Positions 1 through 9,074 of a DNA stretch of 64,000 nt are shown here, piece after piece. Numbering within the stretch: position 1 is the first letter of the stretch; the number at the start of each line of letters is the position of its first letter. Under the pieces are notes generated by a model, which was not told the DNA's origin, did no database searches, and saw only the letters and a list, made by a program, of their open reading frames with translations. Position numbers and translations under genes: made by a program. Source of the stretch: Shewanella donghaensis (GTDB lineage: Bacteria; Pseudomonadota; Gammaproteobacteria; Enterobacterales; Shewanellaceae); the NCBI RefSeq assembly GCF_007567505.1, contig NZ_CP041783.1, positions 1,736,001 through 1,800,000 of the forward strand. The letters run 5' to 3'.

Positions 1-948
1 ATTCACTGGGATGATGACATCGAGTAACCAGCCTAGTGCTAACAACAGTAAGCCTATAACGAGCATAGTCGATACTTTTAACCACTCACCTGACAAACCA
101 AACTTAGGCCGTTGCGGTTTAACAATGTAATGACCCACAAACACACCGATTAAACCGTTAACCACTGCGGGCAGTGTTGATAACACGCCTTCAGGATCTA
201 AGGCTCTATTTTGATAAGCCGTGCCAGGCAGAAGTATCGAGTCCACATAAGCATTAAGGCTGTTTTCAGCCGTGAATCGGGCAAACAGTTGGTTAGTTTG
301 ATTAACCGTTGACTGCAGTAGCTCTGGGGTTTGAATGAGTTCAGGATAAGGAAGGTAGAGCTGCATAAGTCCGTAGCCAATTAACATACTGATGGCGACG
401 ATTATTTGCGTTCTGAGACTGGTATGCCATACCAACATCGCACCGATAAACCACGCGAAACCAATACGAGCAAGGACACTGGCGAATCGAACACTGTCAG
501 GTTCTGCAGGCATTCCTGTGCCCCATCCATGGTTATATAACACACCAAGAAATATCAATAATCCCAGTCTTTTCGCAGCATGACGATATAAAGGTAAGCG
601 CTGCTTCATAGGTAACTTATCTAAACGCTTAGGAGATAAGCCTAACGCAACACCAGAAAGAAATATAAATAGCGGAAATATGACGTCATAAAAGGTAAAA
701 CCATGCCACTGGCTATGGTGCATTTGAGCATCAAACCAATTCCAGCCAGCCCAACCTGTTAGCAAAAATAACCCTGCAAATATTCCTTCACCGCCGAGTA
801 TCCAAAACATATCAAAACCACGTAATGCATCTAACGACATTAATCGTATTTTTTTAGCGCCATCTTTAGTCGCTGAACTCGGAATCGATTCGGATTTAAC
901 GCTAATGCTGGTTGATTGAAGAGATGCTTCTGATTGATGAGTTTGCAT
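1..948 (-). CDS. nagX: NagX-like inner-membrane acyltransferase-family protein (DUF5009), 3' end outside window
   Basis: An open frame runs from an ATG at 948 down to the window edge, so the C-terminus is missing. The N-terminus is a polar tail of about 35 residues, followed by the motif MSLDALRGFDMFWILGGEG. That motif is typical of the heparan-alpha-glucosaminide N-acetyltransferase-like (DUF5009/NagX) family. Several hydrophobic segments follow. The start lies 4 bp after the nagA stop, so the gene is the last visible member of the nagK-nagB-nagA-nagX operon. In Shewanella NagX belongs to the GlcNAc regulon, but its biochemical role is unsettled; a transport-related or acetyl-transfer role has been considered. 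The family call is firm and the function is inferred from context. Confidence 0.9.
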   Translation of the reverse strand, partial: MQTHQSEASLQSTSISVKSESIPSSATKDGAKKIRLMSLDALRGFDMFWILGGEGIFAGLFLLTGWAGWNWFDAQMHHSQWHGFTFYDVIFPLFIFLSGVALGLSPKRLDKLPMKQRLPLYRHAAKRLGLLIFLGVLYNHGWGTGMPAEPDSVRFASVLARIGFAWFIGAMLVWHTSLRTQIIVAISMLIGYGLMQLYLPYPELIQTPELLQSTVNQTNQLFARFTAENSLNAYVDSILLPGTAYQNRALDPEGVLSTLPAVVNGLIGVFVGHYIVKPQRPKFGLSGEWLKVSTMLVIGLLLLALGWLLDVIIPVN

Positions 949-952
949 TAAC

Positions 953-2113
953 CTAGCCCTTTTTACTGCTAGAGAATACCAAATCACCATTGATATATGT
1001 TTGACTCACTTGATAGCGAGTGTAGTCATTTTTATTGGGTGTAAGTAACACAAAATCAGCTCGTTGCCCTACTGCTATTTTTCCCAACTTTGGTTGCTGT
1101 AAATACTGAGCAGGATACAAAGAAGCCATTCTTAATGCTTCTTCAAACGAGACGCCTAACATGTTAACGGTATTATTAACTGCGCCGACCATATCAAGTA
1201 CACAACCTGCTAGTTCACCTGACTTTGCGTTTAATCTATCGCCTTGGCGTATAACCTCTGTACCAAACAATTCAAAACTGGCATCATCATCAAGCCCTAC
1301 AGGTGGCATGGCATCAGTAACCAACATTACCTTACCTTGAGGTTTAGCTTTAAGTGCCACTCTAGCGGTTGCACTATGGACATGATGTCCATCAACAATT
1401 AATCCACACCATGCGTCATCACTTTCTAGCGCTGCACCAACCATTCCAGGAGCTCGAGACTCAAAAGCTGACATGGCATTAAACAAATGGGTAAACGCAT
1501 TCGCGCCAGCATTTAATGCTGCTACGACAGTCTCGTAATCTGCATTTGAATGCCCTAAACAGACTTTGACATCGTTTGCGACCAAGGTTTTTATCACTTC
1601 TACCGAAACATTCTCAGGCGCTAAGGTGACAACTTTTATACCAAGATCTTTCCTGGCAAAAATGGCTAACTCTTCATCTGAAATACTGCGTATAAATGAC
1701 TGAGGATGAACACCTTTTTTCGGGACACTTAAATGTGGTCCTTCAAAGTGAATGCCTAATACTCCTGCAGATTGTAGCTTGATAGCCTCAGCAACCGCAT
1801 CTGCCGCTTGCGCCATAACTTCAACTTTATCAGTTATCAGAGTTGGCAAGAAACCAGTGGTTCCAAACTGAGCGTGAGCACGTCCTATTGTTTCAATACA
1901 TTCAACAGTGGGTGAGTTATTGAATAACGCGCCGCCACCGCCATTAACTTGAACATCAACAAACCCTGGCACTAACGTACCTTGTAAACGTGTTTCTTTC
2001 ACATTCGCTACAGAGTTCAAGGCAATTATTTTGCCATCTTCTATAGAAATTGCTGCATCTTGATGAAACTGCTGACCATCAAAAAAACGTTCTACTATTA
2101 GGGTTTGTCTCAT
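953..2113 (-). CDS. nagA: N-acetylglucosamine-6-phosphate deacetylase
   Basis: This 386-residue protein has the usual NagA length and amidohydrolase layout. It has an N-terminal beta-sandwich strand region, PGFVDVQVNGGGG, the metal/substrate motif HFEGPHLS, then LGHSNA, THLFNAMS and LVTDAMPP carrying the conserved His and catalytic Asp. It removes acetate from GlcNAc-6-P in the cytoplasm, giving glucosamine-6-P for the neighbouring NagB. It lies 75 bp downstream of nagB and 4 bp upstream of nagX on the same strand. It is expected to be controlled by the NagR box upstream of nagK. Confidence 0.97.
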   Translation of the reverse strand: MRQTLIVERFFDGQQFHQDAAISIEDGKIIALNSVANVKETRLQGTLVPGFVDVQVNGGGGALFNNSPTVECIETIGRAHAQFGTTGFLPTLITDKVEVMAQAADAVAEAIKLQSAGVLGIHFEGPHLSVPKKGVHPQSFIRSISDEELAIFARKDLGIKVVTLAPENVSVEVIKTLVANDVKVCLGHSNADYETVVAALNAGANAFTHLFNAMSAFESRAPGMVGAALESDDAWCGLIVDGHHVHSATARVALKAKPQGKVMLVTDAMPPVGLDDDASFELFGTEVIRQGDRLNAKSGELAGCVLDMVGAVNNTVNMLGVSFEEALRMASLYPAQYLQQPKLGKIAVGQRADFVLLTPNKNDYTRYQVSQTYINGDLVFSSSKKG

Positions 2114-2188
2114 ACTGTTCTCTTTATACTTATTCTCGTTAACACTAAGTTCGTTTTACTAATTAGCTAATTTGCTTAACTTATGTGA

Positions 2189-3187
2189 TTAGAGTGTTTG
2201 AGTGACTTTTTTAAGCCCTTCAGGCTGATCTGGATCTATTCCACGCGCAATGGCAACTGCTGCAACATCAATGTAAAAGCGTTGTAGTAATGCAAGTGGC
2301 GCCACACGAGGATGAATATCAGCTGAAGTTTGATTTAAATGAACTAAATCAGCGCCACGTTGTTTAACGTTAGCAATTTGCTCTATATGACTTTCATATG
2401 ACTCATCATTAATACAAGCATCTACGATAGCTAATTTCTTTTCAACCAAAGTTACCGGCCCATGTAAAAACTCTGCGCTACTGAAAGCTTCAGCATGAAT
2501 CGAGCAAACTTCTTTCATTTTTAGGGCGATTTCTTTCGTTACCGCATAACCTAAACCACGGCCTAGAACGACGAGGTTATTAACCCCTTCTAAAGACTCT
2601 GCGGTCAGTTGTGGCTCCGCATCAACTGCTGTTTGCAATGCCGCTGGCATTGAATCAACTGCTGCTGCTAAAGATTCACTTTGCGTCCACTCAGCGGTTA
2701 ACTGCACAATGGCAGATAATGTCGCTAAATAACTTTTAGTGGCAGCTACTGCTTTTTCTTCACCCGCTCTAAGCGGTAATACCACATCGACAATATCTTT
2801 AATTGGCGCAGTTTCATCATTAACTAATGCCACACAAAAAGCACCTGCATTTTTAGCCATTCTTGCTTGCGCTAAAATGTCTGGGCTACGGCCTGATTGC
2901 GAAATAACAATCACTAACCCGCCCTCTAATTGCAGCGACTTACCATACACGCTGGCAACAGATGGTGCTGCTGCAAATGTTGGAATGCCGACTTCAATTT
3001 CAAATAAGTACTTAGCAAACACACCTGCATGATCGGAAGAACCACGACCAACAATCATCACAAACTTTGGTTTAAAACTACGAAGCTTTTCACCTAACTC
3101 TTTGGTTAAGCCTGCATTAGCTGCGAGTTGCTCAGCGATTTTTTGAGGTGCTGAACGTGCTTCGCGTTCCATAATTGTATTTGTCAT
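2189..3187 (-). CDS. nagB: Glucosamine-6-phosphate deaminase NagB-II (SIS-domain type)
   Basis: At 332 residues this is the SIS-fold alternative deaminase (NagB-II), not the classic NagB. Two sugar-isomerase domains are visible. The first has GRGSSDHAG and ISQSGRSPD. The second has a GRGLGYAV loop and EVCSIHAEAF...EFLHGP, similar to the isomerase half of GlmS. It converts glucosamine-6-P to fructose-6-P and ammonia. The classical NagB family is not present nearby, which fits the non-orthologous replacement known in Shewanella. The start ATG at 3187 is followed by a polar N-terminus. It is separated from nagK by a 132-bp gap containing small inverted repeats. Confidence 0.93.
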   Translation of the reverse strand: MTNTIMEREARSAPQKIAEQLAANAGLTKELGEKLRSFKPKFVMIVGRGSSDHAGVFAKYLFEIEVGIPTFAAAPSVASVYGKSLQLEGGLVIVISQSGRSPDILAQARMAKNAGAFCVALVNDETAPIKDIVDVVLPLRAGEEKAVAATKSYLATLSAIVQLTAEWTQSESLAAAVDSMPAALQTAVDAEPQLTAESLEGVNNLVVLGRGLGYAVTKEIALKMKEVCSIHAEAFSSAEFLHGPVTLVEKKLAIVDACINDESYESHIEQIANVKQRGADLVHLNQTSADIHPRVAPLALLQRFYIDVAAVAIARGIDPDQPEGLKKVTQTL

Positions 3188-3242
3188 CGAGTTAACCTTT
3201 ATTAAATTACAAGTTGATTCATTGAATTATCTAGTGCTGTTC

Positions 3243-3264
3243 GTTGAGTTAGCTCAGCCTCAAC
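3243..3264. repeat. Small inverted repeat in the nagK-nagB intergenic gap
   Basis: GTTGAG at 3243-3248 and CTCAAC at 3259-3264 form a perfect 6-bp inverted repeat with a 10-nt loop. There is no T-tract, so it is more likely an mRNA processing or stability structure than a terminator. Only the sequence symmetry supports this. Confidence 0.35.
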
Positions 3265-3319
3265 ACTGTAAATTTGTTTAATATTTATTGCCCACTTGGG
3301 CTTGCCTACTTTGGATTTT

Positions 3320-4273
3320 CTATTGTTGCTCAGCAGTGCTTTGCTCATTTTTTTCAACCAAATCTTGTTGAGAAAGAGCTTGTTGAGCATATTGTTGTTG
3401 GGCAAAAAGAATGGCACCAATTTCCGGTGGAGACATAGCCATTTCGACCTTGCATGCCACATCGGTATCAAGCCAACGGTTTAAAGGTTCTGCCAAACCG
3501 CCTATCATTGAAAATCGAGTGGGATTAATCGCGAATAGTTTCCTCGCCATTTCACTAATATATTTAGCACCTTGGTTTACAATCCCCATCGCGACTGCAT
3601 CACCTTGTTCTGCACATTGCAGCACCGTGCGCGCTAACTTGGCATAAGTACTAGAAGATTGGCCAGCAAGATGTTCAACAATCCCCATAGCATCATTGAC
3701 ATTTAAATGGGCTAAAATAGCATGGGTTAACGCAGTGTTTTCAGCAAAGCCATCCAGGTTAAGTAATACATGTTCAGCCGCTTTTTGACCTAACCATGCC
3801 CCACTGCCTTTATCACCTAAAGCAAAACCGTGCCCGCCTATGAGTAGACTTTCATCACCTACATGGGCAAAGCCACATGAACCCGTTCCGGTGATAATGA
3901 CTGCGCCATCAGCACCGTTATGAGCACCGATACAAGCGGTATGTAGATCGGTGGTTAAATACATTTGCGCAAACGGATGTTGCCATTGGTTAATCTGATT
4001 AAATAAGCGTGACACGTTTACGCCAGCAAGCCCTAATCCTGCGATCAGATGCTTAGTATCTGCAGTCGTTAAATTGGCGTCAGCCAAAGCCAAGTGGGTT
4101 GACTCTATAATTGAATTAAAAGTTTGTTCTAACCCATGAAGAGGGTTAGCTCTACCAGCTACACCAGTACCAATCACACCTTTTACTTCACTATAGATTG
4201 TTGCGCGGCACTTGCTTCCACCGCCGTCAATACCAATATAAAGCTGTGATTCATTTTGCTGATTAACGACCAT
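3320..4273 (-). CDS. nagK: N-acetylglucosamine kinase (BadF/BadG/BcrA/BcrD ATPase family)
   Basis: This ASKHA-fold sugar kinase starts with the phosphate-1 loop GIDGGGSKCRATIY. It has the phosphate-2/adenosine region VIITGTGSCGF and the family motif GGHGFALGDKGSGAWLG. It phosphorylates imported GlcNAc to GlcNAc-6-P, the first cytoplasmic step of the pathway. The open frame extends upstream to 4300, but the ATG at 4273 has an AGAGGG ribosome-binding site 5-6 nt away and gives the expected N-terminus, so it is preferred. It is the first gene of the nag operon, with a NagR palindrome 88 bp upstream. The Gln-rich C-terminus is unremarkable. Confidence 0.93.
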   Translation of the reverse strand: MVVNQQNESQLYIGIDGGGSKCRATIYSEVKGVIGTGVAGRANPLHGLEQTFNSIIESTHLALADANLTTADTKHLIAGLGLAGVNVSRLFNQINQWQHPFAQMYLTTDLHTACIGAHNGADGAVIITGTGSCGFAHVGDESLLIGGHGFALGDKGSGAWLGQKAAEHVLLNLDGFAENTALTHAILAHLNVNDAMGIVEHLAGQSSSTYAKLARTVLQCAEQGDAVAMGIVNQGAKYISEMARKLFAINPTRFSMIGGLAEPLNRWLDTDVACKVEMAMSPPEIGAILFAQQQYAQQALSQQDLVEKNEQSTAEQQ

Positions 4274-4360
4274 GACATCCCTCTTATCGCTATGACCCAA
4301 ACCTTATTGAAACTAAATATATAAGGCTTTTCGTATAAGTTAACTTTATGTTACACCACA

Positions 4361-4378
4361 AATGACAGCGTTGTCATT
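4361..4378. promoter_or_regulatory. NagR operator upstream of nagKBAX
   Basis: AATGACAGCGTTGTCATT is an 18-bp near-perfect palindrome. The same palindrome, with one or two changes, recurs at 7689 and 13458, and nowhere else that I noticed. It matches the known Shewanella NagR motif (AATGACA, centre CG, TGTCATT). It lies 88 bp upstream of the nagK ATG, as expected for a LacI-family repressor site. Confidence 0.9.
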
Positions 4379-4493
4379 TGTTTTTTAGATACCTTACTAA
4401 ACAGCCTCCAAGAATCAAACTAAAGCATTGATAATATTGAGTAATTATTCTTAACAAAGTTCACTAGTAATAGATTTTTTGCCCCCCGCAAAA

Positions 4494-4528
4494 CAAAAAA
4501 GACGTTAACATTTAAGTTAACGTCTTTT
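4494..4528 (-). terminator. Rho-independent terminator of hex
   Basis: GACGTTAAC (4501-4509) pairs with GTTAACGTC (4516-4524). On the minus strand the hairpin is followed by a T-run. It lies just past the hex stop codon and upstream of the nagK promoter region, insulating the two units. Confidence 0.85.
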
Positions 4529-4559
4529 AAAAGAGATAATTCACCGTTGATCAAGCTAG

Positions 4560-7286
4560 CTATAAAGTGAGTGAGCGCCCTTTACGATCTCCTGACGGAG
4601 ATATCGCTCTTATCTCTATTTTACCTTCTACTTTTACAGGCTGTTGATATTCAATCCATTCAGCTGAATTGCTTGATGCGCTAGTTTTAGTGTTATGCAG
4701 TACTCGGTACTCAATTCTCAAACCAGGGAAAGCAATATTGGCGTGTAATAAACCATCCACGATTTTAGTCCCCACTGTCGGAATACGATATTCAATTCCT
4801 GCAATATCAAGTTTAGCCAGTTCTTTATGGCCCAAAGTATTGGCAATGCTATTCCATTGTTGCTGCTGCTCAAGCCTCATTTCGCCTGTAAAATAGTTTG
4901 TCTCACTACTATAAACTGCACCTTGGTACTGATATGGCACTTCCCACTTAGCTTTATGCCAAGCTTTTTCTGCCAACATTAATACCCTTGGGAACATCAT
5001 GTATTCAGCGACTTGCTCACTACGAATAGTTTCACTCCAAATTTGACCTTGAATACCGCTAAAACCTTTACCTTGTTGTAAAGGTTCTGACACCACTCGC
5101 CCTTGTTCATCTTTCTTAATGGTATCGTCAGCGGTGAAAGGGTTATTTTCTATATCATTCCATTGCTCAGCATTAGCAGGCAAATTGTCGGCCATAAAAC
5201 TAAAGATTCTTTGACTATTCAATGCACGAGACGCCCAGTAATAACCATGCTCTTTAGGATCAGCTTCATAAGGGAAATCAAAATATAGAACTTCTGGATT
5301 TGAAAGCACGGTATCCCAACCGAGGTTGGCCTGCTTGTGCGCTCTTAGGAAGCCATTATGAGAAATCACATCCCAGATATTTGACTGAGATTTTTTAGGC
5401 ATATTGTCAGGGTTAGTATGGCTCATACCATCACTCCAACCCGCTGGCTCTATGCCTTTTTTATCAAGCATATTGGCTAAACGTTCGATAAAGTAAGCGC
5501 CTAAGTCATCAATTGAATTAACGCCTTGGTCATTATTGGCGACAAAATCAATGCATTGAGGTGATTGCTTCCATGCACCCGCTGTTTCATCCGCGCCGAT
5601 ATGGTATCGATGTAGAGGATGACCCGCTTGTTTGTGCAGCTTTGCTATCTCATCAATCACTTTATCAACAAAATGATATGTCGACTCTAAACAAACGTTA
5701 AGCGTGTTGTCATCGTAATATTGGACTGACGAATACACCGTTTTATCATTAGCATCTGCAAGCAAATATTCATTAGCCGCTTTACTATCACCCGCCTCAA
5801 TGAACTTACGGTATCGTGCGTCCATTGACTTTATTGCTGCACGTGAATGACCTGGCATATCCATTGATGGAATGACTTCAATTTGACGTGCTGTGGCATA
5901 TTGTAAAATCTCAATATAATCAGCTTTACTGTAAAAACCATTAACACTGGCATCTGCAAATGGTCCACTACCAAGTTGCGGGATCAAACATGTTGTTTCA
6001 CTCAAATCGTGACAACGCTTGCTGCCGATATCAGTAAGTTCTGGCAAGCCATCAATTTCTAAGCGCCAAGCTTCATCATCTGCCATGTGCAAATGTAATT
6101 TATTAAGCTTGTAAGCGGCCATTTGCTCGATTAAATCTAAAATAAGCTGCTTACTATGAAAATTACGCGCAACATCAATATGCATACCACGAAAGTCATA
6201 ACGCGGGGCATCATCAACAGTCATAGTATTTAACGCCAATGTTTGCGTATCGATTAGTGACGAAAGAGAAGATAAGCCATATGAGAATCCAGCACTATTA
6301 GCCGCTGTGATATTAATACTATCTCGAGTAATTTCTAGCTGGTAAGCACCTATGGCAGCGTCATTATCAGTTTTAATTAACTTCAGCGGAATGCCTGAGT
6401 CAGTTTGCTTAACGCCTAACCTCACAAGCCTTGATAAAGCCGCCGCGACATCATTTGATTCAACTTGGTTGTAGATAACCTTAATACCATTGCTCAAGCT
6501 TACTGGCGTATTCTCAGATGATACTTGAATATTTAATGGCGTTGGAATTATACGATTAATCACTGCAGAGCTATCGTCCTTGAGAGACTGATTTGCTTCA
6601 AACAATTTGTCACTGCGACTCCACGCTAAGTTATCAGTTGGCGTTCTGCGATAATGCTTTTTTTCATCAGTGAAAGCTTCGACATAAGGTCTCACTTCCA
6701 TTCCTGTTTCAACGTCTACGGCTATTTGTGTACTTGTGATAACAACAGGATCAAGCCCATCAACCACGATGTAATAATTTGGCATTGGGTCGGTTTCAGA
6801 TAACTGCCACAACTCGCCTCTAAATCCAATCGTTTTCGTGACGCCTTCACTAAAACCGCTAAATTGTTCAGTGGGGGTGATTTTATGTAAGTCACCTTGA
6901 ACTCGCGTGATCGCGAACTCTGGATTAAGCACGTCCTGAACGGGACGCATCTGACTATAAAATATAGTCCAGTCAGATCCCGTTATATTGATTGAACTGG
7001 TTAAGTCAATTTCAGCAATAAAACAACGTTGGTCAGTTTGTTCTGGTAAGCAACTTTCTTCTGGTACGTTGCTGACCATTCGATAAGTTACATTTAAATC
7101 TTGCCCAAATTGCTGGAGTGATAATTGTGTCCATTTATTAGAATTCGCTTGGGAGATTAATTCAGCATCTGTTCTAGAATTAATATCAGGGTTGGCGTCA
7201 TTATTTAGCGGTTGTTGAGAAGCGTGTTTACAACCTGCAACACCCAAAGACAGAAGTAACGCTGATGCAATAATGGTCTTTTTCAT
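4560..7286 (-). CDS. hex: Beta-N-acetylhexosaminidase lipoprotein (GH20)
   Basis: This 908-residue protein begins with a lipoprotein signal peptide whose lipobox is LGVAGC, with Cys19 as the lipidated residue. An N-terminal CHB_HEX-type carbohydrate-binding domain (roughly 50-225) is followed by the GH20b domain (about 245-355) and the catalytic TIM barrel. Barrel motifs include HLHMADDEAWRLEIDG, MDMPGHSRAAIKSMDARY and YHIGADETAGAW. Asp566-Glu567 are the catalytic pair of the substrate-assisted GH20 mechanism. It would release GlcNAc from chito-oligosaccharides at the membrane or in the periplasm, feeding NagK. It is monocistronic, with its own terminator and a long upstream region that carries a NagR box about 400 bp away. 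Confidence 0.95.
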   Translation of the reverse strand: MKKTIIASALLLSLGVAGCKHASQQPLNNDANPDINSRTDAELISQANSNKWTQLSLQQFGQDLNVTYRMVSNVPEESCLPEQTDQRCFIAEIDLTSSINITGSDWTIFYSQMRPVQDVLNPEFAITRVQGDLHKITPTEQFSGFSEGVTKTIGFRGELWQLSETDPMPNYYIVVDGLDPVVITSTQIAVDVETGMEVRPYVEAFTDEKKHYRRTPTDNLAWSRSDKLFEANQSLKDDSSAVINRIIPTPLNIQVSSENTPVSLSNGIKVIYNQVESNDVAAALSRLVRLGVKQTDSGIPLKLIKTDNDAAIGAYQLEITRDSINITAANSAGFSYGLSSLSSLIDTQTLALNTMTVDDAPRYDFRGMHIDVARNFHSKQLILDLIEQMAAYKLNKLHLHMADDEAWRLEIDGLPELTDIGSKRCHDLSETTCLIPQLGSGPFADASVNGFYSKADYIEILQYATARQIEVIPSMDMPGHSRAAIKSMDARYRKFIEAGDSKAANEYLLADANDKTVYSSVQYYDDNTLNVCLESTYHFVDKVIDEIAKLHKQAGHPLHRYHIGADETAGAWKQSPQCIDFVANNDQGVNSIDDLGAYFIERLANMLDKKGIEPAGWSDGMSHTNPDNMPKKSQSNIWDVISHNGFLRAHKQANLGWDTVLSNPEVLYFDFPYEADPKEHGYYWASRALNSQRIFSFMADNLPANAEQWNDIENNPFTADDTIKKDEQGRVVSEPLQQGKGFSGIQGQIWSETIRSEQVAEYMMFPRVLMLAEKAWHKAKWEVPYQYQGAVYSSETNYFTGEMRLEQQQQWNSIANTLGHKELAKLDIAGIEYRIPTVGTKIVDGLLHANIAFPGLRIEYRVLHNTKTSASSNSAEWIEYQQPVKVEGKIEIRAISPSGDRKGRSLTL

Positions 7287-7504
7287 ATATTCCTCAATTT
7301 ATCCCTAAATCTAAAATTAATGGTTTTATCACTTCAGCCTCGATATTCGAAACTACAGCTTTATGGTAATCACATGTCAGATCATTCGGGGTATTCACTA
7401 AAAGCCTCATGTCATAAATGATGATAGTGATAACTTTTAGTATTTTTACGTTAAAAAATACAGATAAGAACAGCCAACATTTTATACCGCACCCTAAAAT
7501 AGAT

Positions 7505-7620
7505 AAAAAAATAGCCGAAGACAAATTGTGCCTCCGGCTTATACCTGTTTACTCGTTTCTGGGGAGAGACTGAGAGACTAAAAGTATAAAAGCCAATCGT
7601 ACTTCGCCCGACCGAAATAC
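7505..7620 (-). ncRNA. Candidate structured 5' leader or small RNA upstream of hex
   Basis: Read on the minus strand, a hairpin with stems GTA/TAC and TTCG/CGAA (7599-7620) is followed by a pyrimidine-rich single-stranded stretch (7561-7578, GUCUCUCAGUCUCUCCCC). A terminator-like hairpin comes next (arms 7513-7520 and 7532-7539), followed directly by a run of T (7505-7511). The architecture of hairpin, CU-rich seed and Rho-independent terminator fits either a separate Hfq-type small RNA or a conditional terminator in the hex leader. It lies between the NagR box and hex. No known family is recognised. Confidence 0.4.
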
Positions 7621-7688
7621 AATTAACAGCATAGATAATAATGACCTGTAATTATCCATGTTGACCTTAAAACAACGAATCACACAAG

Positions 7689-7706
7689 CATGACAACGCT
7701 GTCATT
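7689..7706. promoter_or_regulatory. NagR operator upstream of hex
   Basis: CATGACAACGCTGTCATT differs from the consensus palindrome at one outer base. It is about 400 bp upstream of the hex ATG. Any transcript starting here would have a very long leader and would cross the terminator-like hairpin at 7513-7539. Confidence 0.85.
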
Positions 7707-8027
7707 TATTAATTTACCGAATATAGAAGCTTATTTCTACATTTTTTTCGCATTTAGATACATTAAATTAACAGGTAGACTTTTATCCTAATAAATACAA
7801 TAACTTGTCAATATTGAAAAACCTTAATTAAAACTTAACCAGCGTCTTAAGCTAATTAGTGAGATGTGATAAGTCGCTGCTTATAAAGATGGATGAAATA
7901 GATAGGGAATACAGGTCAAGAATATAGTTAGAAAAAGTAGGTTAAAAATAAAGCTGGAAAATAGATTAGATAAGCAATTGATAATGCATATATTAAGATC
8001 TAGTTATGGGCCGTAAAACAATTTACA

Positions 8028-8067
8028 TAAAAAAAGGCACTATTTCAAAAGAGAAATTAGTGCCTTC
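8028..8067 (-). terminator. Terminator downstream of the SapC-family gene
   Basis: AAGGCACTATTTC (8034-8046) pairs with GAAATTAGTGCCTT (8053-8066), with a minus-strand T-run. It closes the receptor-flavoprotein-SapC transcription unit. Confidence 0.88.
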
Positions 8068-8084
8068 TAAAACCGGACTAAAGA

Positions 8085-8789
8085 TTATGCCTTAGACATA
8101 ACTTCAGTACGTGCTAAACGGTTTACTTGGTTTAGCGATGCTAAGTGACCATAAATTGGACCTAGTAAACCACGTTTTCTAAGCTCTAAGTAATCTTCAT
8201 CAGATAACTCGTTTAGCTTAGGCTCATCAATTAGGTATAAACCATTGATGTTACGTTTCTCACCAGCAACATCAACGGTTAACGTTTGTGTGGTTAACAA
8301 TTCTTTTTCAGCTAAAAAGCCAAGAATGTTGCGGCTTGCTTGATCTTGTTCAAAATGCGCGATCAGTGCTTTCTTGCGGCTTTCTAGGTAAGCAGACTCT
8401 TTGTCACCTTCGAATAACGCTTGGCCATCTTCTTTACTCACTTCAGCTGCGCCTTCACGAATACCAATCCAAACTTTATCTTTAACATCTGGATTTAATA
8501 CAAGACCAAGTGGGTAATCACGCACAACAGCAGGAATATAAAGCCCTTGCCATTTGTCGTCTTTAACGCTTAAGTTTTGGCCAGGCTTAAGGCCTAGCAT
8601 AGCAACAGCTTGGAATTCACCACTATCAGCATTTTTAACGAATACAATCGGGTATTCAGTGGAAGCACGACCAATTTCGTGCAAAGTTACTGGAACAATG
8701 TGTTGGTCAGCAACATGACCAAAAGTTGATGGAGTGATTTTTAAATCACCGTGTTTCGCTTGCTCAAGTAACGTAATTTGGTTAGACAT
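8085..8789 (-). CDS. SapC family protein
   Basis: This is a 234-residue soluble-looking protein with no signal peptide or membrane segment. Its N-terminus, with HIVPVTLHEIGRASTEYPIVF followed by AMLGLKPGQNLSV, and the YIPAVVRDYPLGLV region are typical of the SapC family, named after a Campylobacter S-layer-associated protein. The biochemical role is unknown. In this locus it is downstream of a TonB-dependent receptor and a tryptophan-halogenase-like flavoprotein and ends in a strong terminator. Such SapC/flavoprotein pairs recur beside carbohydrate TonB receptors, which suggests a role tied to glycan uptake or modification. The family call is firm; the function is not. Confidence 0.85.
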   Translation of the reverse strand: MSNQITLLEQAKHGDLKITPSTFGHVADQHIVPVTLHEIGRASTEYPIVFVKNADSGEFQAVAMLGLKPGQNLSVKDDKWQGLYIPAVVRDYPLGLVLNPDVKDKVWIGIREGAAEVSKEDGQALFEGDKESAYLESRKKALIAHFEQDQASRNILGFLAEKELLTTQTLTVDVAGEKRNINGLYLIDEPKLNELSDEDYLELRKRGLLGPIYGHLASLNQVNRLARTEVMSKA

Positions 8790-9074
8790 CTTGGCTCCTT
8801 CAGGCGCTTCTAATCAATAATGATTTGCATAAAAATAGGGATTCTAGTCCCTTTTGTTTTAAAATTTTGCTTGTAGATTAAAATAAAAATCCCAAAATTT
8901 TTAGATAACTTGTTAAGGCTAAAGCTTACTGTCGTTTAATCTGCTGTAACGTTACCGTATAGAGAAAAAAAGTACCACCAGCTATAACGTGAATTTTTAA
9001 ATAAACTGCGCTTTTTATCTGCTTTAGGGTTAATTTGTAACCAAATAAGGCTTTAATGTACTAAAGGTATTTTG

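Larger units (their letters stand above)
7287..8027. other. Long intergenic region upstream of hex
   Basis: This stretch of about 740 bp holds no convincing gene. It contains a structured, terminator-ended segment (7505-7620, minus strand) and one NagR palindrome (7689-7706). The rest is AT-rich, without recognisable coding or repeat content. A 76-codon frame at its hex-proximal end has no ribosome-binding site and no protein-like composition, and is not called. Confidence 0.7.

Noticed and set aside
3202-3471. Open frame on the minus strand overlapping the end of nagK
   Set aside because: It lies in another frame of nagK and runs into the gap; composition is unlike a protein and there is no start signal.
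7294-7524. A 76-codon open frame upstream of hex
   Set aside because: No ribosome-binding site and no protein-like family; it overlaps the structured, terminator-ended segment. Treated as leader sequence.
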